Notes under the pieces: model-generated
What the model saw: only the letters and a program-made list of their open reading frames with translations
The model's database searches: none
What the model was told of the DNA's origin: nothing
Source: Glandiceps talaboti
Taxonomy: Eukaryota > Hemichordata > Enteropneusta > Spengelidae
Direction of reading: 5' to 3'
DNA: 64,000 nt
Assembly (NCBI RefSeq): GCF_964340395.1
Contig: NC_135550.1
Location: forward strand, 22,436,676-22,500,675
Program-made: the position numbers and the translations under genes
In this document: positions 1-14,965 of the stretch, one piece after another
Position numbering within the stretch: the stretch's first letter is position 1
Layout of the letters: each line of letters starts with the position of its first letter

Positions 1-3000
1 ACGATTAAACTCTCGTATCGTCAAGCACCGAAACATAAATTCATGTAAGATATTTAACGTGACTAAAAAATCGTTGTTTTTACATTCCACAGTGTAAGCT
101 TACATTATCCAATGTACGACGCCGACTATTTAACACATTTCACGAATATTTAGCTGCATTTCAAACTGTCATTGTGACCATTTATAATTAATGTACGACA
201 ACATCATCAACTGAATACATAACAGGAATTTCAATATGAAATTGCATTAACCTGAACCTTTCCATTTTTTCAATTCCCCTTATACTACTGTATGGAGAGT
301 AGACTGTTTGCACAGTAAATATAGAGAGAAACTTAAAGCCCGTCGCAAAGTAAGGTATAGTGCTATGTGTACAGCCATCGGTCTTTGTGTGACAATGTGT
401 TTGTTCCGACTATAGCTGTGTTAACTGATGGCAGTCGTCAAAGACTCAGTCTATGTGCATAACCATTAAGTCCAATTAAACACAGGGCACCGTGTGATGA
501 AAGGTAAAGTAAGTCGCATCTTGCAGGAATGTTATTTGCTAAATGTAAGCTTACATTAGATGCAGCTGCAGTATCACTGGCGACATCCAGTACCATTGGG
601 GATAGCGATATAGCAGAGTACTCCGAGAGAGGTCATTTAGACAAAACAAACCACTGTACACATATTATTAACCTTCGAAAATATGTTGTTGTTTTTAAAT
701 ATAGTGATGTTAAAATGCACCGCCCCGTACAAAAAAGTGGGCAAATATTTCTTTCAAATCGCATTCCATAAGAAATTGTATCCATCCATGTCTCATGAGT
801 CACATGGATAGCTTGCATAATTTACAAATCAACAAAATGGATCCTAGTATTTCAATTATGTGATATGCCAAATTATAGACGGTGTGATTTTATCGCATAC
901 CTTGTTTATACAAAAGGAGAAATACAACATTTGAATAGAGATATCGTGATAAGTAACATAAATGTCTCAGCTTTTGACAGGGTAGGAGAAAGCAAACATA
1001 AATGATGTACACATTGTGCTGAAATGGCCTTCGTTACGTGACGAATCGTGCTTCAGTAGTAACACGGAAAATTGAGATGAATTCAGCTGCTGTAGACTGT
1101 AGTTTTACTAGACAAATTAGACAGATCGAGCGATGGAACGATTGGTTTCATTTGAATATAATTAAAATTGGTTCTAATCAGGTGAAAATGTATATTAGCG
1201 TTGTGGGGCAAAAGCAATTTTTTTTTAATTTCATTCAAAGGTTACACTACAACCCAAATAGAATAAAATTGAACGCATGGTAGATATCTCTGAAAACGTT
1301 GTGTAATTCGTCGGTCTTGTATACATCACATATTCATCATTTCTACTTGGACCATATAACAGCTTAAAGCATTCCGCTGGGAGCATGCTTGCCTTGTAAT
1401 GATTAAAAACTTGCAGGAACACCTGAGTTTGCTATGTGAGTGATTTTGAAATGGTGAGATCGACCCAGTAGTATTTAAAAATGAGTACATGAATATTTAC
1501 CCGGGGCTCGTTGTATCTCTTTGTGCGATTCGTGGGTAATTATTAAAATATAATCTTTTTGAGGTGAGCGATGATTTTGCGAAATGATTTCGATCGATTC
1601 CTAGTTTATTCATGTCAAAAACCTTCGAGCAAAAATGTTAGTAGAAATCAGCTTCGAATTATATTACGCAAAGAAATTCCCCGTTTACCCTTTAACATTG
1701 AATTGTTGTGTATCGTTGCATCGCTTGGCATTGTATTCGGAGCAGTCACTGTGTGATAACATACAAAATCCACTAAATAGCGTGCAGATTTGTGACGATA
1801 CTCCATTTGAGACTGAGAGAAAAGATAACTATCAAAAGCGTCAGCTGACGGCACATTCTTCTCCGTAACTAAAGATGAAATAATCGACATTTGTCCCACT
1901 GACATTCAGGGTTGATTTCAATCAAAAACGATATCACTCAAATGTGCATAAATTAGCCATGTTGTTCGGTCTTTTAGTAAAATATGTATATCAATTACAC
2001 AATTTGCATAATCATCTCACGTTATTAACGTGACTACACATCACATTAGCTATATTTCAAATCTCTCTGGCTTCAAAACGTCTTAAATTGTGAAGAATCA
2101 ACAGTAATATTAAACAACTACCACATCCATATATTTGACTTTCGCGTAGGGGTGGAGGGGGGTATTTCTCTTATTTTTAAAGAAGTCTTTTGTAGTCTGG
2201 GTTGTTACTTTTCACCCCTTGTCTGTAGTTATATCACCCGATTTATCCGAATAATGAAATGTCAATAATTGTTTTCTTTTTTGTAAACGCCTTGCCGTTG
2301 CCTTGATCAAATTGACTGTATTCACATCGGTGAGATAGGATGTTTATGAATGAATGTTTATTTAAAGATTTAAGATCCTTTTAATTAATTAAAGGAAATG
2401 ACTAAAAGACGGCTTCTATTTGAAGATTGCCACTTTTGTGTTTTTGTGTTCTTTGATTAGGTGCCAGGGCGACTAGTTGTCGTAAATACAGTTGTTACAG
2501 TCGGAATTTCTATAAAGCACAGGTTCAGTGTACGGAGACGACGACGACAGGAAATTTCGCTTTATTATACTTAATTTATTCAAGGACGTTTGCCAGTTAA
2601 GAATAAACTATGCCGTTTATTTTTGTTTTTATTATGTATCCAGTTTCAGTTTTGTTATGTATCCAGTTGCCATGGTATTTTTTTAACATTAACCAAGACT
2701 GTATTTCAGTGCAGGGAATGGATTAACGGGCTAGTCATACAACCCTCCAGTCAGAGTCACCAGTTTGTTGCTAGTGACTGAAATATTAACCAGTTCTAAG
2801 GCAGTGACTGATTTCCTGTCATGACGTATACACAGTACTTCATTTAAGTGATATGATTTGTGGATCTGGTTGTATTTTGTCGGCTTTTGAGGCCGTTACT
2901 ATGTGTATTGAATTTAGTAAAACGAGAGAATTTTATGTAGCCCGATATCATATGATGAGGAGAACGAGAAAATGTTCCTCGTCATGAATTTGAACAAGTG

Positions 3001-4905
3001 GTGTAGGTAAGCACGTCATCATCATTAAGCTAGGTAGTAATGGGTACCATGAAGAGCATGTACAGCAGCATAGCCATCATGGCCATACGGTTTGGTACGA
3101 GTAGAATGGTGTCACGATTTGCCATATCGAGCACACAAATGGATGAATGAAACATACATAATTTTGTGTAAGGGCCTTAAATTGTTATTTCTGTTCGCTG
3201 AATTTACAATTAGGCCAACTTATCAATACTTCATCGTTATTTCATTCTAAAGATATTCTGAGCTTCATGATGCAATTATCATATTTTCATTGTGTATTTT
3301 ACCAACACCGAGGAGTACATTGCTCGGCTTTGGTAATATTATGATCGAAAACAACGCATTCGTGTATCTCTGTAAGGAACATGAGGTGCCATCGCTGTAG
3401 GTACAACCTAGAATCTGTAATATAGTGAATCTCGGCGTATAGAGATACGTCCAGCATTTGCCATCTTCATAGAATTTAACATCCCACGAATGTTAAGTCA
3501 GACAAATAATCACAAAATGGCCATACAAAATTTTCTCTAGCAATTGCAGTCGCTTTCCATGGACTTTTGTAAATTTTTTGAATGAACGTTTTTCCGACTT
3601 AAAGTAAGCTTGTAAATCTCATCAAATGTTGACGTTCGTCACTTTACAAGTCACGTACGATATTGTTGAAGGGGAAATGTTGCGAATATGTTCCAATATA
3701 TGTCCGAAGCAACACCATAGATTAGCTTATTACGGCTTACTATAAGGACAGGAATTGATCATTACTTCTCTATCATATTGTGACAGTACCCAGACACGAA
3801 TCTCTGCAACATGTCAGTAATATTCAACGAACCCTTCGTCTCGCTCTGTTTGAACTATTAAGAGAGAGTACATCAGCTCCTTAAATAACCATTACTTTTC
3901 CCGGGTTTGGTTTAGTGCGCTTTCTCTTAAATGCGTTACAAGGTACACACTTGCAATCACTTAAGCCGTGGGTGCCAGAAACTAAATGGGGCACATGAGA
4001 CTCTAGGAATAACAAGGAAATGAAGTGAAATTGTAAATGCTTCACTTCAGGCTTTTGTAACAGTGAATGAGATGGCGGTTTTAATGATAGATGTTTACTA
4101 GAACAGGAACACAACCAACTTAATAAAGGTAGCGAACTACTCAGATCCGAAGCAGGTTTCCAATTTCCATACGCTTGAATGGAATATTGCTAGATAGAGA
4201 GTGAAAAGTAGTTTCCTGCAAAAATACGGTAACAACAGACAGATTAAGACACTACGTCACTCCATTTTAAAAATCTTTTATCCTCTTTTTTTCTGTAAAC
4301 GGAAAAAAGACCAGTTCATTTTTTGGTAACAGTATATGCAATGTATTCCATTTTGATATCCGACGGGTGTCCATCTGTAATGTTTGCGTAGTCCTAATGG
4401 GCACCTTTAACTTTGTGCAAAAATTCCTTCTCTTAAACTCGTTCCTTATCTGTTTGCTCAAGTACTGTTCAATGAATAATCTGAATTAATTTAATAACAA
4501 ATCCATGTGCATGTAATGTTATTCCCCAAATGCGAGGTAAAACTAATGGTTTCTTGCATAAGTTGTATTAAAATTATATAAGCGTATAGATTTCAAATGA
4601 ATATTTCCTTCAAGAATGATAAAATATTTATTGAATCGAAAGTAAACCTATTCAATTCACACTTTAATTTGTTCTCGTTATCTTTTCCTTTCTGAATTTT
4701 TTGAACTCATTCTCCAGTGTAGGTCGTGTATGAGAACTATAGTATTTAATATATCACCTGCTCACTTCCCTTCTGGCTAATGTTTCCTCGTCGACACTGA
4801 AAAACACCGTTCATTTAACAAGTCCTCTAATGTGAGCAATAGCCTCATAAAACTAAACCTGGGTAGTCATTACGTCATCACATCAAGACTGATAGCCTGC
4901 CCAGT

Positions 4906-4950
4906 TAGCTCAACTGGTAAATCATTATGCTGTCAATACCCTGCTTGGCA
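4906..4950 (+). other. tRNA-like relic (A-box-like motif only)
   Basis: The string TAGCTCAACTGG resembles the internal A box of a Pol III tRNA promoter and follows GCCCAGT, which could be an acceptor-stem 5' strand. No B box (GGTTCGANNCC type) or closing acceptor strand follows at the right distance. It is therefore not a functional tRNA gene. A decayed tRNA-derived SINE head, or chance, are the alternatives. Confidence 0.2.
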
Positions 4951-7010
4951 CGGAAACATGGTCATAGAAGTCACACACTCTTTTGAAAAAAAAGTACGAT
5001 TCTAACGATAACAGTGTTGTCGTTTGTTCATTAAAAGTGGCGGCCAAGTTAAATTTGCCGTGCAGTGTACCATGGTAACATGTTAGTGAGGTAATTCTTT
5101 AAGTCTACACATTTAAAATGACAGAGAGCACTTTGTGTACAATTATCTATTTGTGACTTCGCATTTCATATGATCAGAATGCACACTAAATATTGAACAA
5201 TGCTCTTTTGAAACTCAGAACATTTTCCCCAAAATATATTAATACCCAAGACCTAGATCTTTGCACAGGTAAAATTGTTGTTGTGTTTACGTAAGACTTC
5301 AGGGGCAGACTATAATTATAACATTATCACCAAGTCATATACTCATAATACGTGCCATGCACGAATTTCTGAACAATAGAAATCGCCAACTACTCAGTTT
5401 CGCTTATGAATAATTTGTTAAGCTGATATTCAGTTTAAAAGTAGTAATGAGGCGGTTTGTAATTCAACATAATGGTCTGGGGAAAGAAAGCGAAATAAAG
5501 AGACCGTACTCTATCGCAACCTACACTGTTATATCCGTTGCCTACAATGAAATTTGAATATCATATGCCTGTGATAATTTTGCTGTGCGGTTGCCATGGT
5601 GACAGAGATAGAAAGGTGGCTTTAGAATAAATCTTTCTGTCAATTATTCATTTGAGAGATGAAAGCAATTTTTTTTGTTTCTTTGAATTAAGTGTAAGTT
5701 TTGAAAATATGGTTTAATCGCATTGCATACATGCATTGTTCATTTTCTCCAATAACGGAGAAATTTTTTTAAGGAGCAAAAGAGGGCAGGAAAATTGCCT
5801 TACGTTTCCATGACTACATAAGGTTTCGCGTGAAACGAGAAAATGTATATTCCTGAAAGACTTTCTGGTTATTCAGAGAAACAGTCGTGTAATGTTAATA
5901 AATCGGAAAGTGCCTTGACAAAAATATAGGTGTGAAAATGAAGTTGCTACACGCATACTTGATTGACGACCCAGACGTTTGACGGTAAATAGAAAACTGA
6001 TGATTGCTATCTCCACCACAACTTGAAGTCATCACATTAACGGCATTCCAATCTAAAGGGGGGGGGGGGTTATTTTGAAAATTGAAAACACTAAAGTATG
6101 GCACGCTTAAGGTAATCCTTACTTACTATAATTTGAGGAAAGAAATTTATGATTTTACAACCAATTTCCCTTCTGTGTCTGAAGAGTTAATGTATTGAGG
6201 AAGTTAAAAGTACAGGCGGTGCTCACGAACTGTCATAACCGCCGACGAGAAGCACATCATTACTTTATGCTACATTACCATAGCAACGCTTTTTTTAAAT
6301 AGTGCAATGCAGTGTGATCAATAAAGTTAGTTAGAGTTGACATTCTAATCTGTGTGAACAATAATGGGATCCATTTTAAAATATTGACACGAATAATGAA
6401 TCGTTAATTGACTGGACAACGCAACAATTGAGCTGCTATTCGTAGTGTAAGCATCGCTCGTTACATGATGACTATATGATGATGGTGGTAGTGGTGGTGG
6501 TGGTGAGGGGGGGGGGGGCTGGGGGGTTATGTTCATGATGATGATCATGAAATGACAACGATGGCTACTATGACGACGATATGACGACAATAACAACAAC
6601 AAAAGATGTTATAACCTAAACCATATTCACTGTTGTCTGCGTACCTTAGAAATTGACATGGTGACATGTGCACAAAATAGAAGCAATTTCATATTGGTCG
6701 TTACAACAGAGGTGATCTTCATTATGTAGTGATGAATTTCTGAAAATAATGGCGGATTAATTTTTTATTTTGATTACTTTATAAAAACGCACTCACCCGT
6801 TCACCAAAGTCTACAGCATTTCAATCAGGATAATAATATTAGGAATGATAGATGACATGTTAAGTTATTATCTATATGGAAAATATGTAAAAATAAAATA
6901 AAAATAAACTAAGATGTTTATTTAAGCTCAAGTTTCATTTTGCTGAATAATACTAGATTATATACTGAAGTATTCACACATGCGTAAACATAAACACGCA
7001 AACGCGCATG

Positions 7011-7012
<2 letters not shown>

Positions 7013-7061
<49 letters not shown>
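7013..7061. repeat. (CA)n microsatellite
   Basis: An uninterrupted AC dinucleotide run of about 49 bp, preceded by a looser CA- and CG-containing region. It lies about 480 bp upstream of the THIK exon, inside the inferred intron. Confidence 0.95.
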
Positions 7062-7062
<1 letters not shown>

Positions 7063-7537
7063 ACTTACACTGAAGCCCTCTAATCGTCAGCTCAGTATCT
7101 TTAGACTCACATTGACAACAACATAATCTTTTACCCATTTTCTTATGAATTTTAAATACCCATCTATTTATCTAAATGAAAGCAACTATTTTTGGAAACA
7201 AGTCCTTCAGTGATATGCACAAATAGTCCTATGGAAGCCACTAATGTTAGTATCTAAACCCTAGGGTTTATCATATGATTGATTAGTAGGACTACAGGAT
7301 TTTTAATTTTGTACCAACATAGCCACGAAATGAACTTGAATCAATCACTGTGCCTATTAATTCTTTACTTCTTTGTGAAAATGATGTAGTATACATTGAG
7401 TAATGTTGTAAGAACAAGTACATGCTCTTGCCAAACTGAACGACCGTTTGGGATCAGTGTCGAATGTAACAAATATAGCACAACTTTTCTATTAGTTACA
7501 TGAAAATTAATATATTTTTTGTCTAATTATTTTACAG

Positions 7538-8457
7538 GTTTCGGTATGAGCTCACCTTCAACGGACGCTGGGAAATGTTTTCTGATCTGTTATGGCCTTA
7601 TTGGTAGTGGTGCCACTATCCTTTACTTCAACATATTCTTAGAACGTCTCATCACATTTCTCGCCTTTGTTATGAGATCATGGCATATGAGACAACTAAG
7701 GAAAAAGCAAATAGCTTCTGGAGGATCTAAAACGGACAGGCGTGGATCGCAAGGATCAGAGGACAATTTGGATAATTGGAAACCATCAGTGTATTACGTT
7801 ATGGTCATCCTTACAATATCAGCCGTAGTTATTGCGTGCTGTGCGTCTGCCATGTATACTGCAGTGGAAGAATGGAAATACCTTGATGCAATTTACTTCT
7901 GTTTTGTTGCCTTCAGCACGATTGGATTCGGTGACTTTGTACCTAGTCAGGAACCTGTGTATTACATGCAAACGCTCTATAGAATTGGTAACTTCCTTTC
8001 ACTTTTACTCGGTGTGCTTTGCATTTACTCAATGTTCAATGTGCTTTCAATTATCATCAAGCAATTTCTCAATTGGTGCATCAAAAAGTTAGACTGTCGT
8101 TGCTGTGCTCGGAAGAAACAGCGTCCGCGACGAAACGCAATAACACCGGGACACTTACAACAAAGACAGCAACCGAGTGTACCAAAGAGAGACAAGAACG
8201 TGGAGGTAACTGATGTAGACTCCACGTATGACAGTGATACTGATGGTAGACGAATGTCAGGGGAAATGATTTCTATGAAAGATTTCCTAGCAGCAAATAA
8301 GGTTTCATTAGCAGTCATGCAAAAACAGTTATACGAAACTTCACAGAATCGAAACTTAGGAGGCCATCATCACCGAAGCAATGGTGCGTTGTCACAAGGT
8401 GTTGGGGCACTAGCTATGCTGAACAATAAATTACAAGAAACGGAGAAGAAAGAATGA
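7538..8457 (+). CDS. KCNK12/13: THIK-type K2P potassium channel, last coding exon (5' partial)
   Basis: Encodes a two-pore-domain background K+ channel subunit that would dimerise in the plasma membrane. A pyrimidine-rich acceptor ending TTTTACAG precedes 7,538. The exon opens in phase 1, completing the first Gly of the P1 filter (G/GT-TTC-GGT). Counting that Gly as residue 1: GFG at 1-3, M2 about 14-36 (CYGLIGSGATILYFNIFLER), a basic cytoplasmic loop at 48-80, M3 about 85-107, pore helix and second filter STIGFGDF at 127-134, and M4 about 150-175. The tail keeps THIK-specific blocks: CRCCAR, RRNAITPG, GRRMSGEMISM, ANKVSLA, QKQLYET and a closing GVGAL. It ends at TGA 8,455-8,457. The 306 residues plus about 110 missing N-terminal ones match the roughly 400-residue size of vertebrate THIK-1. 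THIK-1 versus THIK-2 cannot be separated; a pre-duplication orthologue is likely. Confidence 0.96.
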
Positions 8458-10978
8458 CCCAAATAGATATGACTCGTAGAGACATCCCTATTGCACAAAG
8501 AGAGATAATTTTGACAAACAAAGGAGATATGATGGGGTGAATAAATATCCAGAGTGTTGTATCGAGTGAATATCCAGAGAAAGACAACCAGACGAGATCT
8601 GTCTAGCGAGATATGTCTGGCGGTCGAGATGTCACTTGACAACTTTACTTTCATCATTTACATAGAACAGTTTCAAGTCTTGTTCTGCGAGTCATACAAA
8701 CAGCACAACGTAATCCAGCAGATTATTATGGTCCACGTACCATCAGTATTGCATAACTATGTGCCAATTACGCAGATAGGACTGAATATAAGAAAGCAAG
8801 GAAGGGTTGAAGTCGAAAATCAAAGTTACAATATGAACAGTAAGAAAACGTCCAATTTAAAGTGCACCTTATAAAATTTACTTCTTTCAAGCACGATTAC
8901 AGATACTGAAATTTTACAGGGACTATTTCAAGTGTTAATCTATTTATTTTCCTTTTCCAATGTAATATATTTGAATTCCCTTTGTCTCAATTTATGTAAT
9001 ATAAAAAGCGATAAGTCGATGTATTGTCATGTAATGTGTGGATCCTATAAGCTATGCAATTGTTATCTTTACTAAAGGGATGACAGACTATGAATGATTG
9101 ACGGTAGAATAGAATATTATTTATGGATAGCCTTGGCGATATTTTCTTGCTTAAATATATCAACCACTTTCTGTTGTAAATAAGTGCATCTCCAAGTTCG
9201 TAAACCTTAACCCCGGCAGTTCTTCGATACAGCTGTATCAAAAGACGAAAGGCTATTGGACATATTTTTATACACATTTTTTAAAAACCTTGAGCCTCTT
9301 ATCGAAACGATGTAAACATACATTGTCTTGTTTGGAAGTGATATATTTAGAAACCATAATTGTTAACAATGGGTAGTAAATTAATTAAACCATAGGGCTT
9401 TTATTTGTCAACTCGCGCAGTATTCTCTGTATCTTACAATCTATATAAGTCCCAATTTTGTTGGGAAAATGATATTTTAAATCACAATTTATCCATTTCA
9501 AATGTTGCAATGTCTCTATTTTTCTGACTACTCTTGAAGGGTCCACAGTTTTGGTCGGGTGTGACATTCGATGTATAGTTTTTTTAATTCCATAAACAAC
9601 AAGTAATTTTGAACCGCCTACAACCAACAATTAGAGTGTTTCTGTTATTTGAAATATTCGTAATATCGCACATAGGTTAGATGTTTTGCATTAAGTTTCA
9701 ATGTAGCTGGTCACAACATTATCAGAAATTATTCATAGTACGTGCTATAGATTGTAGAAAATAGCTATTTTTTTCCGAAATAATAATCTATTGTCTATCA
9801 AATAAAGACAATAAGGAAAGGGTACGATAAAAATAGCAATATTAGGGGAAAAAATAACGAATAAATTATATTACTCTTTTTTGACTCGTCAAAATGACTA
9901 CTGCGACTGTATATGAATAAATAATTGAGACCTGTTTGATTACAGTTGTTACTCTTTTGGTTGTCACGGTAACGAATACACCGTGACGTAACATAAACAC
10001 GTAATACTCGTTCCTTCCTTCAACTAAATAAATTTGAAAAAAATATTAACATGCTTGATCCATTTACAAATATTGCTAATCAAATCCTTGTCTGATCTAT
10101 GTTGACAAAACAGAATGCTTTCCAACGTCCAATCCTAAACAATTTTTTTCTACTAATCAGAATATTCAATAGTTACTTCAAAATTCAGATGTTGATATAA
10201 TTAAAATTCAAGGTTACTTCTTTAAATTTTGTTTTTGTAAATAGTGTTCAATTAATTACATTAGTGCATTTTATCGAAACATCCGCCGAATATTGTGGGC
10301 TCCTTCTCCGTTTCACGTCCCCCCCCCCCCATCTCATCCAGTCCATCAAATGTGAGTATTGAATCCGACAGTATGCATTTTGTTGATACATGAGATCACC
10401 AAGTTCAATTCAATTCTTCTACAATCTGAATGATAACTCTCTTAACTCTGCTTGAAAATGAAATATAGTTGATTGTATAAGGCCAGTCATGATAGCTATC
10501 AATACGAATTATATAAGTATATTTGGGTATCTATGTAAACGGATTATGGCAGAGAAAAAAATAGTATAGTAATCTCATAAAGAATGGGGTTTTTACCTTT
10601 TTTTGATGTGTTTCATTGAAAATTATTTCGTATTTTCTGTTGCCAAGAGTGATCAATGAATAAACGCCATGATATAAATATAGAACGCCTCATTGTTGTT
10701 TTGTTGCCATAATGAATGTCTCAATACTATAGTTGTTGCTGTAACGAAAGTCTCAATGCTATATTTGTTGCCTACGTTTGATATAAAGAGGAAAACAAGG
10801 TAATGACTTGATTTGCATAATTGCTTTGGTCCTTGATAACACGACCAGAATAAATTTCCGTGCTGCAAGACATCTTTCTCTCCTCATTTCCGGCACTGAT
10901 TATGTGGTAACATATCTCGTCTGTGTTGTTCTCCTATTGTCAAAGTGAGGCCTCTTTTCCCACTCAAAAAAGTGTCTG
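8458..10978 (+). other. 3' flank of the THIK gene: probable 3' UTR, then spacer
   Basis: No coding frame is convincing here. AATAAA hexamers at 8,540-8,545 and 9,801-9,806 are candidate polyadenylation signals; the first would give a very short UTR. A short direct duplication around AATATCCAGAG occurs at about 8,541-8,580. A 12-nt C run sits at 10,319-10,330. The 106-codon open frame at 8,554-8,874 has no recognisable composition or motif. Confidence 0.5.
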
Positions 10979-11295
10979 TAGTGTAGTGTGATGTAAATGT
11001 AATGTGACGTAATGTAATGAAATGAAATATAATGTGATGCAGTGTAGTGTGGTGTAATTTAGTTTACTCTACACGTAGTGTTGTATCGTGTCGTGTCGTG
11101 TCGTGTCATGTCGTGTCGTGTCGTGCCGTGCCGTGCCGTGCGGTGCAGTGCAGTGCAGTGTGGTGTGGTGTGGTGTGGTGTAGTGTAGTGTAGTGTAGTG
11201 TAGTGTAGTGTAGTGTAGTGTAGTGTAGTGCAGTGTAGTGTAGTGTAGTGTAGTGTAGTGTAGTGTAGTGTAGTGTAGTGTAGTGTAGTGTAGTT
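10979..11295. repeat. Graded pentanucleotide array, NNGTG family
   Basis: About 63 tandem pentamers that keep a GTG core while the first two bases change in blocks. A degenerate leader (TAGTG, TGATG, TAATG, CAGTG) to about 11,080 is followed by blocks of TCGTG, CCGTG, CAGTG, TGGTG and finally a long homogeneous TAGTG block to 11,295. An open frame on the - strand reading repeated TTLHY is a by-product of the array, not a gene. Confidence 0.95.
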
Positions 11296-13001
<1,706 letters not shown>

Positions 13002-13106
13002 CAAATGGAATTAAACGAAGCGTATCATGATTACACAATTATAGTTGGTGTACTGTATTTAAATATACGAAGATTGAAAATAATATGTTAATTTCATTCA
13101 TTTCAT

Positions 13107-13258
13107 GACCCAGTGACACGTCCATCGAAGTCTGCATTCAGTATAATTACTGTCATAACAAAGGTGACCCAGCGACACGTCCACCGAAGTCCACATTCAG
13201 TATATTTATCGTCATAACAAAGGTGACCCAGCGACACGTCCACCAAAGTCTGCATTCC
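13107..13258. repeat. 59-bp tandem repeat, about 2.6 copies
   Basis: Copies begin at 13,107, 13,166 and 13,225, each opening with GACCCAG(T/C)GACACGTCCA. Copies one and two are complete; the third stops at GTCTGCATTCC. Divergence is a few substitutions per copy. No coding meaning was seen. Confidence 0.9.
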
Positions 13259-13485
13259 ATGGATTTTAAAGTGAATTAGTTGTCGAAATTAACTTCATTA
13301 TCCCAAAATCAAAAATTCTCTCTGAATATTAGTGAATGGTCCCATTGATATAATTTGATATTCCAAACGTCATTAATAATTATGAAACTACAGTCATTTT
13401 GCAGCACGCTCTATACGGGGTTGTCTGTAGGCATCTTATGATGAATGAAGCGAGTAAACAACTTAAGCCAAGGACTAAAAAAGTA

Positions 13486-13877
13486 GTGTGTTCCGATAAC
13501 CCAACCGACCCTAGGCTAAGTCGCCTACCCTAAACATTTTTTGCATGTAATGTAAAATTATGACAATTTACTTCTATTTCCCTGTAGATTTTCTTGCTAA
13601 AGTGTATCTTTGGTAACTTTTTAAAATATCACATTCCAACGAGAAACGTTTTTCAGCCTGGAACAATGCATAGTGCATATTGTTTTTGTTTACTTCTGAA
13701 TCACATATTTGTCTTCATTTACAACTTCTTTTACACCTCATAAACTGTTACGGAAGTATTGTGATCAACGAGTATCTTGCCTTTGGGTCGAAGTAATTAA
13801 AAAAAAATAAAATGTAAAATAATATAAAATCCCGACCTATCTGCCATGTTATGTGAAGTCATGTTATCGGAAACACA
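13486..13877. mobile_element. MITE-like element A (short terminal inverted repeats)
   Basis: The left end GTGTGTTCCGATAAC is mirrored at the right end by GTTATCGGAAACACA, giving an imperfect inverted repeat of about 14 nt. The left end then reads CGACC, CCTACCCTAAAC and a T run. The right end has an A-rich tract, then CGACCTAT. This layout resembles elements B (20,059) and C (24,011), but the interior shows no clear similarity to theirs. It is probably a related non-autonomous DNA transposon; the relationship is inferred. Confidence 0.45.
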
Positions 13878-14602
13878 TTTTGTTTTGTTGTATCTTGAAA
13901 TCAAGTACATGTACAGTAATTTTCACATTCTCACATGTGGATGGCACCAGCAGTCCAATACTGAGACAAGGGATTGGATACACCATCGATGCAAAATGGA
14001 AGTGTGGTAACTCACGCTGTGTTTCAAGCTGAAAACTTTCACGTCAAACAAATATAAGCAAAATGGTCAATTCATCATATCCAAGCTTTTCGTCGTAGAT
14101 TTTGTTGTTTTTGTCAATGACAATTTGTTTGATCGATCTCTATTTTCTGGTAAAACTTCAATGACACATTTCACCGTGACAAGTCATGATGTCATAATAT
14201 AATCTACTTGTTTCCTACTACCACTGTACGACTATTATTCCTGTCACCCAATTTTGTCTAAAATGAATGTCTTTGAGTTGAATACATAGCCCAGTGGGAT
14301 AATAACTTATATCCTTACATTGATACATTGATATGAAGTATAATGAAGATGGAGTAGTAATGTCTTGCTCTTCCGAAAATAATGAATTATCACACTATAG
14401 TAATTAATACACTTTGAGGCAAGGTTGATAGATATCTCATCCATCGATGCCGTCTTATGCGTTATTCTGTCATAGCATACAGATTGGGTACATTTATATT
14501 CCATGATTAAGCCAAAAAGCCAGAAAAGTGTAGAAATTTCAAGATGTAATTCCCGCAGATCTAGACAGGGAAGCATTATACCATTTACCTCTCTCGGGGA
14601 TG

Positions 14603-14965
<363 letters not shown>

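Larger units (their letters stand above)
1..7537 (+). other. Probable intron of the THIK-type K2P gene
   Basis: No coding exon could be supported in this stretch. The exon at 7,538 begins inside the first pore filter, so a coding exon for M1, the cap and the first half of P1 must lie 5' of it. I looked for a frame ending in the filter threonines followed by a GT donor and found none, so that exon is inferred to lie left of position 1. The stretch holds two 12-nt G runs (6,058-6,069 and 6,507-6,518), a GGT-rich tract before the second run, a CA microsatellite, a weak tRNA-like relic near 4.9 kb and an imperfect 14-nt stem-loop (3,299-3,336). Short open frames here look random. Confidence 0.6.

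Noticed and set aside
2290-2340. Possible THIK exon 1 donor (ATCG/GTGAGA)
   Set aside because: The preceding frame does not encode a pore helix or filter and is interrupted by stops.
8554-8874. 106-codon frame after the THIK stop
   Set aside because: No acceptor, no homology and no conserved composition; most likely 3' UTR.
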